From Otariodibacter oris (GTDB lineage Bacteria > Pseudomonadota > Gammaproteobacteria > Enterobacterales > Pasteurellaceae): 64,000 nt of DNA. The position numbers were made by a program, and so were the translations under genes. The notes beneath the pieces were generated by a model. That model saw only the letters and a program-made list of their open reading frames with translations, searched no databases and was not told where the DNA came from. Shown here one piece after another: positions 57,524-64,000 of the stretch (positions within the stretch are counted from its first letter, which is position 1; each line of letters begins with the position of its first letter). The DNA is taken from positions 573,262 through 637,261 of the forward strand of contig NZ_CP016604.1 in assembly GCF_009684715.1 (NCBI RefSeq), in the 5' to 3' direction.

Positions 57524-58927
57524 ATGATTAAGCTGACAACACAACAAGTTGCTCAAATTTTAGCATCAAAATTGATTGGTGATGGAAATGTTACCATTGA
57601 AACAGTCAGTACTGACACACGACAAGCGGTCAGTTCTGGCTTATTTTTTGCATTAAAAGGCGAAAAGTTTGATGCACATAATTATGTTGAGCAGGCAGTT
57701 CAACAAGGTTGTGTTGCCGTTGTAGTGCAACACCAAATAGACAGCTTAAATGAGTCTATTCCACAAATTATTGTGACAGATACCCACCTTGCGCTAGGAC
57801 AATTAGCCAAATGGTTAAAAGCCGAACTAAATCCAAAGACCGTTGCAATGACTGGTTCTTCGGGGAAAACAACGGTTAAGGAAATGACTGCAAAAATTTT
57901 GCAGAAACTGACCGCTTGTGATGATGAGGTGCTTTATACCTTTGGTAATCTGAATAATGATTTGGGTGTGCCAATGACATTATTACGTTTAACTCCAAAG
58001 CATAAATTTGCGGTTGTTGAGCTAGGTGCAAACCATATCGGTGAGATTGCTTATACGACCCAAATTACTCAACCTGATGCTTGTTTGGTCAATAATGTAG
58101 CTTCCGCACACTTAGAAGGCTTTGGCTCATTACAAGGTGTAGCACAGGCAAAGGGTGAGATTTACCGTGGGTTAAAAGAGGGTGGTAAAGCTATCGTTAA
58201 TTTAGCCCATTATTATCCAGAGTGGCAAAAAGAAATTGGTCGGCATGAGATTCAATCATTTTGCTACACGGGCCAAGACAAAGATTCATACGCAGATTAT
58301 TGGGCTGAAAATGTTGAATTACAGCTTAATGGCTCACGATTTACTTTACATTCACCACAAGGCGAAATTGAAATCAATTTGCCATATTTAGGTGAACATA
58401 ATGTGAGTAATGCTTTAGCTGCAACTTCATTAGCCATGGCAGTAGGCGCAGACCTACAAACAGTTAAAGCGGGATTAGAGCAACGTTCACAAGTAAAAGG
58501 GCGTTTATTCCCTATTCAAATTAATCCTGATTTATTGCTGATTGATGATAGTTATAATGCCAATGTAGATTCAATGAAATCTGCCATTTCAGTACTTAAA
58601 GCTTATCCTGCCTATCGCATTTTTGTGGTGGGGGATATGGCAGAATTAGGTAATGAAAGTTTGGCTTGTCATCAAGAAGTTGCTGAATTTACAAAAACGG
58701 CAGAATTAGATTTAGTCGTCTCTTTTGGTCACGAGAGCAAGGTAATTAGCGGTAATCCTGCTCTTCATTTTACGGATAAAGCGAAAATGTCAGCATTTTT
58801 GCTTTCTATTATTTCGCAAAAGTTAGAACAAAAACAACCGCTTGTATTATTGGCAAAAGGCTCTCGTAGTCAAAAAATGGAAGAAGTCATTGCTTCCTTA
58901 TGCCACTTTTTTAATGTTTCTTTTTAA
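57524..58927 (+). CDS. murF: UDP-MurNAc-pentapeptide synthetase MurF
   Basis: Mur ligase adding D-Ala-D-Ala to the UDP-MurNAc tripeptide. The 467 residues have the ATP loop MTGSSGKTTVKEM, ELGANHIGEIAY, NVASAHLEGFGS, and DDSYNANVDSMK followed by VVGDMAELG, all typical of MurF. The ATG starts 3 bp after murE. Two exact reverse uptake signals (57911, 58837) and one forward copy (57622) lie inside this gene. Confidence 0.96.
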   Translation: MIKLTTQQVAQILASKLIGDGNVTIETVSTDTRQAVSSGLFFALKGEKFDAHNYVEQAVQQGCVAVVVQHQIDSLNESIPQIIVTDTHLALGQLAKWLKAELNPKTVAMTGSSGKTTVKEMTAKILQKLTACDDEVLYTFGNLNNDLGVPMTLLRLTPKHKFAVVELGANHIGEIAYTTQITQPDACLVNNVASAHLEGFGSLQGVAQAKGEIYRGLKEGGKAIVNLAHYYPEWQKEIGRHEIQSFCYTGQDKDSYADYWAENVELQLNGSRFTLHSPQGEIEINLPYLGEHNVSNALAATSLAMAVGADLQTVKAGLEQRSQVKGRLFPIQINPDLLLIDDSYNANVDSMKSAISVLKAYPAYRIFVVGDMAELGNESLACHQEVAEFTKTAELDLVVSFGHESKVISGNPALHFTDKAKMSAFLLSIISQKLEQKQPLVLLAKGSRSQKMEEVIASLCHFFNVSF

Positions 58928-58937
58928 GGATTAACAA

Positions 58938-60020
58938 ATGTTAGTTTGGTTAGCAGAGTACTTGGTACAGTTTAATACCGCGTTTAATGTGGTGTCCTAT
59001 ATTACTTTCCGTTCCATTATGGCGTTATTAACGGCATTAGGGATTGGATTGTGGATCGGGCCAATGGTGATCCGCCGTTTACAAATTCTAAAATTTGGTC
59101 AAGAAGTGCGTAATGATGGACCAGAGAGCCATTATAAAAAACGTGGAACGCCAACAATGGGGGGGATCATGATCCTTTTTTCCATTGGGGTAAGCACATT
59201 ACTGTGGGCTAATTTGACTAATCCTTATGTATGGTTTGTATTGTTTGTATTAGCAGGCTATGGCGTTATTGGTTTTATAGATGATTATCGGAAAATTGTA
59301 CGCAAAAATACCGATGGTTTAATTGCTCGTTGGAAATATTTTTGGTTATCTGTGATTGCCTTAATTTCTGCTTTTGGACTTTATGCGATAGGGCATGATA
59401 CCTCGGCAACCCAATTAGTTGTACCTTTTTTCAAAGACGTGATGCCACAACTTGGCTTGTTCTACATTGTGCTAACTTATTTTGTGATTGTTGGAACCAG
59501 TAATGCGGTAAATTTAACGGATGGTTTAGATGGTTTGGCAATCGTACCAATTATTATGGTAGCAGGGGCATTTGCTTTAATTGCTTGGGCAACCGGTAAT
59601 GTGAATTTTGCAGAATATTTGCATATTCCTTATGTGAAATACAGCGGTGAATTAGTGATTTTATGTACGGCTATTATCGGTGCAGGGCTTGGGTTCCTTT
59701 GGTTCAATACTTACCCTGCACAAGTGTTTATGGGTGATGTAGGTTCATTATCTTTAGGCGGTGCATTAGGCATTATCGCTGTTTTAGTCCGTCAAGAATT
59801 GTTGCTTGTCGTGATGGGGGGGGTATTCGTGGTGGAAGCCCTTTCTGTGATTTTACAAGTAGGCTCTTACAAATTACGTCAAAAACGTATTTTCCGTATG
59901 GCACCGATTCATCATCACTTTGAATTAAAAGGTTGGCCAGAGCCTCGTGTGATTGTTCGCTTTTGGATTATCACATTAATGTTAGTGCTTATTGGCTTAG
60001 TGACCTTGAAATTACGCTAA
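58938..60020 (+). CDS. mraY: Phospho-MurNAc-pentapeptide translocase MraY
   Basis: Integral membrane enzyme that joins phospho-MurNAc-pentapeptide to undecaprenyl phosphate, giving lipid I. The 360 residues with about ten membrane segments equal E. coli MraY. Diagnostic sites are [27 protein letters not shown], the Mg-site [12 protein letters not shown] and the [12 protein letters not shown] histidine loop. An exact uptake signal follows 1 base after the stop region (60022). Confidence 0.97.
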   Translation: MLVWLAEYLVQFNTAFNVVSYITFRSIMALLTALGIGLWIGPMVIRRLQILKFGQEVRNDGPESHYKKRGTPTMGGIMILFSIGVSTLLWANLTNPYVWFVLFVLAGYGVIGFIDDYRKIVRKNTDGLIARWKYFWLSVIALISAFGLYAIGHDTSATQLVVPFFKDVMPQLGLFYIVLTYFVIVGTSNAVNLTDGLDGLAIVPIIMVAGAFALIAWATGNVNFAEYLHIPYVKYSGELVILCTAIIGAGLGFLWFNTYPAQVFMGDVGSLSLGGALGIIAVLVRQELLLVVMGGVFVVEALSVILQVGSYKLRQKRIFRMAPIHHHFELKGWPEPRVIVRFWIITLMLVLIGLVTLKLR

Positions 60021-60068
60021 TACAAGCGGTTAGATATAACAGATATTTTACGAATAAGAGAATAAAAA

Positions 60069-61373
60069 ATGCAAAATCGTTATCAAGGAAAAACTATTAC
60101 AATTATTGGATTAGGAACAACAGGCCTGTCTTGTGTGAATTTTTTTGCTGATAAAAATGCCAATGTGAGAGTGATTGATACACGAGCAAATCCTGCAGGA
60201 AAAGACAAATTACCCAAAAATGTGCCATTACATACAGGCGGATTGAATGTAGATTGGTTACTGTCATCGGACTTAATTGTAATTAGCCCTGGTCTTGCAT
60301 TAGCGACACCTGAAATTCAACAAGCTATTAGTGCAGGTGTTGAGGTGGTGGGTGATATCGAATTATTCTGCCGTGAAGCGACCGCCCCAATTATTGCGAT
60401 TACAGGTTCTAATGGGAAAAGTACTGTCACATCTTTAACGACTGAAATGGCAAAACAAGCAGGGATTAAAGTCGGTATGGGCGGAAATATTGGCGTGCCT
60501 GCATTGAGTTTATTAAAAGAAGATTATCAACTTTATGTGTTGGAATTATCCAGTTTCCAACTTGAAACGACCTATTCTTTAAAAGCTAAATCTGCAACGG
60601 TCTTGAATGTTACTGAAGATCATATGGACCGTTATAACAATAGCTTAGAGGCTTATCGTCAAGCCAAACTCAGAATTTATAATAATGCAGAGCATATTAT
60701 TGTGAACGGCGAAGATCTAAAAACTTATCCTGACCAAGCGGTCACTTCAATGGTGCGTTTTGCAGAAAATGATGCGGAATATCATTTATCTCAAGGCATA
60801 TTATTCAGTGGTGAAGAGCCGATTATTACTGAAAAAGAGATGCGATTAACAGGCAGACATAATGTGATGAATGCATTAGCATCTATCGCTTTGGCTGAAA
60901 AAGCAGGTGTTGCAAAAGAAGGTATTGTTAAGGCATTAAAATCTTACACAGGCTTAGATCATCGTTTTCAACCCGTACCAACTCATGATGGTGTGCGTTG
61001 GATTAACGATTCAAAAGCAACGAATGTTGGTAGTACAGTTGCTGCTTTGCAGGGATTAAAAGTTGAAGGGACATTATATTTATTACTAGGGGGCGATGGT
61101 AAAGGCGCTGATTTTTCAGAATTACAACCGCTAATCAACCAACCTAATATTATTTGCTATTGTTTCGGTCGAGATGGTAAACAATTAGCGGAATTAACCA
61201 ATCAGAGTGTATTACTTGAGACTATGCAAGAAGCAATCGAGCAAATTCGTCCTCAATTAAAAGCAGGCGATATGGTGTTGCTTTCCCCTGCTTGTGCAAG
61301 TTTGGACCAGTTCCCTAATTTTGAAGTGCGAGGCAAGGTGTTTGCTGAATTAGCACAAGGAGAGGAATCATAA
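60069..61373 (+). CDS. murD: UDP-MurNAc-L-alanine:D-glutamate ligase MurD
   Basis: Mur ligase adding D-glutamate. The 434-residue protein begins with a Rossmann-type UDP-binding domain ([13 protein letters not shown]) and has the ATP loop [36 protein letters not shown] and WINDSKATN, in the right order for MurD. Its TAA shares one base with the ftsW ATG. Confidence 0.96.
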   Translation: MQNRYQGKTITIIGLGTTGLSCVNFFADKNANVRVIDTRANPAGKDKLPKNVPLHTGGLNVDWLLSSDLIVISPGLALATPEIQQAISAGVEVVGDIELFCREATAPIIAITGSNGKSTVTSLTTEMAKQAGIKVGMGGNIGVPALSLLKEDYQLYVLELSSFQLETTYSLKAKSATVLNVTEDHMDRYNNSLEAYRQAKLRIYNNAEHIIVNGEDLKTYPDQAVTSMVRFAENDAEYHLSQGILFSGEEPIITEKEMRLTGRHNVMNALASIALAEKAGVAKEGIVKALKSYTGLDHRFQPVPTHDGVRWINDSKATNVGSTVAALQGLKVEGTLYLLLGGDGKGADFSELQPLINQPNIICYCFGRDGKQLAELTNQSVLLETMQEAIEQIRPQLKAGDMVLLSPACASLDQFPNFEVRGKVFAELAQGEES

Positions 61374-62554
61374 TGCTTGAAACAGTAAAGCAAGAATGGG
61401 CAAAGTGGTTCAGATTGACGCCTAAAAATGCCTTGTATGATCGGACGCTTATCTGGTTATTTTTAGGATTATTAATGATTGGATTTGTGATGGTAACGTC
61501 CGCTTCTATTCCTGTAAGCACGCGTTATTATAATGATCCTTTTTATTTTGCATTGCGTGATGCTTTTTATGTTATGGCTTCAATTGGTGCTTTTGCTTTT
61601 TTTATTCAAATTCCGAGTACGCTGTGGGAAAAATGGAATGTCGCCTTTTTTGTTGGTTCTTTATTCCTTTTATTGCTTGTATTAATTATTGGTAATGATG
61701 TTAATGGGGCAAGACGCTGGATCCCTATGGGGCCAATTAATTTTCAGCCTGCAGAGTTAGCAAAACTCTCAGTGATTTGCTATTTCGCAAATTTTTATGT
61801 GCGAAAATTTGATGAAATGAGAACCCATAATTTAAGTTTCATTCGCCCTATGATGATTTTGGCATTATTTAGTGGATTATTATTATGGCAGCCAGATTTA
61901 GGGAGTACTGCCGTTATATTTGTCATAACTTTTGCGATGTTATTCATTATGGGAGCTAAAAAATTACAATTCTTATTTTTAGGTATAACAGGTTTTGTTA
62001 TTTTTGGTTTTTTAATTTTAACATCTGAATACCGATTAAGACGTGTAACTTCATTTATGGATCCTTTTGCTGATGCTTATGGTGATGGATTTCAGTTATC
62101 TAATTCACAAATGGCATTTGGCCAAGGTGAAATTTTGGGAAGAGGATTAGGAAATTCAGTACAAAAATTGGAGTACTTGCCTGAAGCACATACCGATTTT
62201 GTAATGGCAGTCGTTGGTGAAGAATTTGGATTATTGGGAATTTTAGTTATTGTTTCTTTATTGGTTATTTTAACATTTAGAGCATTAAAAATTAGTAAAG
62301 AAGCATTGATTTTAGAGCAACGATTTAAAGGATTCTTTGCTTTTGGCATAGGAGTTTGGATTTTTATTCAAGGTTTTGTAAATTTAGGTGTAGCGTCAGG
62401 TTTACTCCCAACTAAAGGGCTAACCTTCCCTTTAATTAGTTATGGTGGTTCAAGTTTAATTATTATGGCAATTGCAGTAGCGATATTAGTTCGAATTGAT
62501 CATGAAAATAGACTAGAAAAAATCGGGCATGCTCATCTAAATGATCATGAATAA
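61373..62554 (+). CDS. ftsW: Septal peptidoglycan polymerase FtsW (SEDS family)
   Basis: Inner-membrane SEDS glycosyltransferase that polymerises lipid II at the septum with FtsI. The 393 residues have about ten membrane segments. Key sites are [31 protein letters not shown] with the catalytic Asp region, [18 protein letters not shown], and [13 protein letters not shown] near the end. It overlaps murD by one base. Its end region includes an earlier possible murG ATG, which I do not use. Confidence 0.96.
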   Translation: MLETVKQEWAKWFRLTPKNALYDRTLIWLFLGLLMIGFVMVTSASIPVSTRYYNDPFYFALRDAFYVMASIGAFAFFIQIPSTLWEKWNVAFFVGSLFLLLLVLIIGNDVNGARRWIPMGPINFQPAELAKLSVICYFANFYVRKFDEMRTHNLSFIRPMMILALFSGLLLWQPDLGSTAVIFVITFAMLFIMGAKKLQFLFLGITGFVIFGFLILTSEYRLRRVTSFMDPFADAYGDGFQLSNSQMAFGQGEILGRGLGNSVQKLEYLPEAHTDFVMAVVGEEFGLLGILVIVSLLVILTFRALKISKEALILEQRFKGFFAFGIGVWIFIQGFVNLGVASGLLPTKGLTFPLISYGGSSLIIMAIAVAILVRIDHENRLEKIGHAHLNDHE

Positions 62555-62582
62555 ATTAAAAAATGAAAAAATGGGAATTAAC

Positions 62583-63650
62583 ATGGCAAAAAAACTTTTA
62601 GTGATGGCTGGCGGAACAGGAGGGCATGTTTTTCCTGCTATTGCAGTGGCAAGGGAATTGCAACAACAAGGCTGGGAAATTCGTTGGTTAGGCACGAAAG
62701 ATAGAATGGAGGCCGATTTGGTTCCCAAACATGGGATTCCTATTGAGTTTATTCAAATTTCAGGAATAAAAGGGAAGGGGATTAAGGCGTTATTAACTGC
62801 ACCTTTTGCTATTTTTAGAGCAGTATTACAAGCAAGAAAAATTATTAAGCATTACAAGCCTGATGCGGTTCTAGGAATGGGCGGATATGTTTCTGGTCCG
62901 GGTGGAATTGCGGCAAAACTTTGTGGTGTGCCAATTATTTTACATGAACAAAATGCAGTGGCTGGGCTAACTAATCGTTGGTTATCTCGTTTTGCCAAAA
63001 GAACTTTACAAGCCTTTCCAACGGCCTTTCCTCAAGCAGAAGTGGTTGGAAATCCGGTTCGACAAGATTTATTTACCATAAAAGAACCTGAACAACGTTT
63101 TCAAGAACGTTTTCAAGATAAAAATCATCCCATCAACATATTGGTAATGGGAGGAAGCCAAGGTGCGTTAGTCATTAACAAAACTGTACCTCAAGTGGCT
63201 AAAAATTTGGGCGATAAGGTTTTTGTAAGTCATCAGGTTGGAAAAGGGAAATTAAGTGGCGTAGCAGAAATATATCAATCGGCAGGTAACGGAATTGCGA
63301 GTGAGTTTATTGATGACATGAAAGCCGCTTATGAATGGGCGGATTTAGTGATTTGTCGCTCTGGTGCTTTAACTGTAAGTGAAATTGCGGCTGCGGGTTT
63401 ACCTGCTGTGTTTGTGCCTTTCCAACATAAAGATAGACAACAATTTTTAAATGCAGATTATTTGGCTCAATCACATGCTGCAATCATTATTGAACAAGTT
63501 GAGTTTACACCAGAGAATTTACAAAGAGTGTTAGAACCCTTGATAAATGACCGTGATCGACTGACAGAAATGGCGGTGCTTGCTAGAAAAAAATCAGCTC
63601 CTTTAGCAGCTAAACGCGTGGCAGAAGTCATTATTGAAGAAAGTTTGTAG
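62583..63650 (+). CDS. murG: UDP-GlcNAc:lipid I N-acetylglucosaminyltransferase MurG
   Basis: Peripheral membrane GT-B enzyme making lipid II. The ATG at 62583 ([20 protein letters not shown]) follows GGGAATTAAC; an ATG at 62541, inside ftsW, adds 14 unlikely residues. The 355 residues match E. coli MurG. Sites seen are the glycine-rich GGTGGH loop, [29 protein letters not shown] and the UDP site [18 protein letters not shown]. Confidence 0.96.
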   Translation: MAKKLLVMAGGTGGHVFPAIAVARELQQQGWEIRWLGTKDRMEADLVPKHGIPIEFIQISGIKGKGIKALLTAPFAIFRAVLQARKIIKHYKPDAVLGMGGYVSGPGGIAAKLCGVPIILHEQNAVAGLTNRWLSRFAKRTLQAFPTAFPQAEVVGNPVRQDLFTIKEPEQRFQERFQDKNHPINILVMGGSQGALVINKTVPQVAKNLGDKVFVSHQVGKGKLSGVAEIYQSAGNGIASEFIDDMKAAYEWADLVICRSGALTVSEIAAAGLPAVFVPFQHKDRQQFLNADYLAQSHAAIIIEQVEFTPENLQRVLEPLINDRDRLTEMAVLARKKSAPLAAKRVAEVIIEESL

Positions 63651-63746
63651 CTGTTGTCATTATTTGTAGGCTAGTAAGCGGTAAGTTAATAAGATTTTTT
63701 TGTAAATCTGCATCCACATAAAGATATTGAAGGAATATTCAAACCC

Positions 63747-64000
63747 ATGAACAATTACCAAGATAAAATTAAAAAATTAGTACCTGAAATGCGTCGTGTC
63801 AAACACATCCACTTTGTTGGAATCGGTGGGGCTGGAATGAGTGGGATTGCAGAGGTATTGCTTAATGAAGGGTATAAAATTAGTGGTTCAGATCTTGCAG
63901 ATGGTCCAGTAACACAACATTTATCTCAAGCTGGAGCAGAGATTTTCATTGGACATAATGGTGAAAATATTATTGGGGCAAGTGTCGTTGTTATTTCGAG
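63747..64000 (+). CDS. murC: UDP-MurNAc:L-alanine ligase MurC, 3' end outside window
   Basis: The first 84 codons of MurC, the Mur ligase that adds L-alanine. The ATG at 63747 follows AAGGAATATTCAAACCC. The visible part holds the Rossmann UDP-binding start [19 protein letters not shown], then [11 protein letters not shown] and the beginning of the next strand (ASVVVIS). It lies 96 bp after murG, a gap with an uptake-signal-like AAGCGGTAAG. ddlB and ftsQAZ, which usually follow, would be to the right. Confidence 0.95.
   Translation, partial: MNNYQDKIKKLVPEMRRVKHIHFVGIGGAGMSGIAEVLLNEGYKISGSDLADGPVTQHLSQAGAEIFIGHNGENIIGASVVVIS

Noticed and set aside
57524-60030. Cluster of four exact uptake signals in or after murF/mraY as a special recombination region
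   Set aside because: These genes are long and conserved; the density seems compatible with the general spread of this motif and no other signal supports it.

Overview
The window is chromosomal DNA of a gamma-proteobacterium of the family Pasteurellaceae. The evidence is the gene content (haem-type TonB receptor, nanE-nanK, deo genes, arcA, dcw cluster), close likeness of many products to Haemophilus influenzae and E. coli proteins as recalled, low GC, and at least ten exact copies of the 9-mer ACAAGCGGT. That 9-mer is the DNA uptake signal of the Actinobacillus pleuropneumoniae / Mannheimia / Bibersteinia branch, not the Haemophilus form AAGTGCGGT. No tRNA, rRNA, insertion sequence, prophage or CRISPR array was recognised.

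Layout. 1-12920: the 3' part of a very large trimeric autotransporter adhesin, with eleven near-identical 759-bp repeats, an alanine-core heptad segment, an 18-fold hexapeptide segment and a YadA anchor. 13104-17977: smpB, serS and rapA. 18174-22087: an unknown lipoprotein, a dNTPase (dgt family) and rlmD. 22319-25027: a very AT-rich two-gene cassette with a DUF4297/Cap4-type nuclease and an SMC-like ATPase, resembling Lamassu / ABC-three-component anti-phage systems; the ATPase frame is broken by one base near an A6 tract. 25190-28318: a BASS-family transporter, a TorD-family chaperone (YcdY-like), nfo and an NlpC/P60 hydrolase. 28335-28766: a UmuD-like protein without its catalytic Ser and Lys, behind two perfect LexA boxes. 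28928-35780: pepB, kdsC, yggS, pepN, a DUF805 protein, engB and rraB. 36043-39788: an aldo/keto reductase with a 22-bp palindrome upstream and a Fur-boxed TonB receptor. 40102-45587: rlmKL, trmL, plsY, folB, cdd and arcA. 45664-51792: a luciferase-like monooxygenase, nucleoside uptake and breakdown (nupC-type transporter, deoC, deoD) and sialic-acid amino-sugar catabolism (nanE, nanK). 52177-64000: the division and cell wall (dcw) cluster mraZ-rsmH-ftsL-ftsI-murE-murF-mraY-murD-ftsW-murG-murC, with a four-repeat MraZ operator; murC runs off the right edge.

How the genes work together. The dcw cluster encodes the cytoplasmic peptidoglycan precursor pathway from UDP-MurNAc (murC, D, E, F), the lipid I and II steps (mraY, murG) and the septal synthase pair (ftsW, ftsI). 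The nucleoside transporter, deoC and deoD form a nucleoside salvage block; cdd may feed it. nanE and nanK turn ManNAc into GlcNAc-6-P. The most unusual items are the disrupted nuclease/SMC cassette, the catalytically dead SOS-controlled UmuD-like protein, the internally triplicated pedestal of FtsI, and the repeat architecture of the adhesin.
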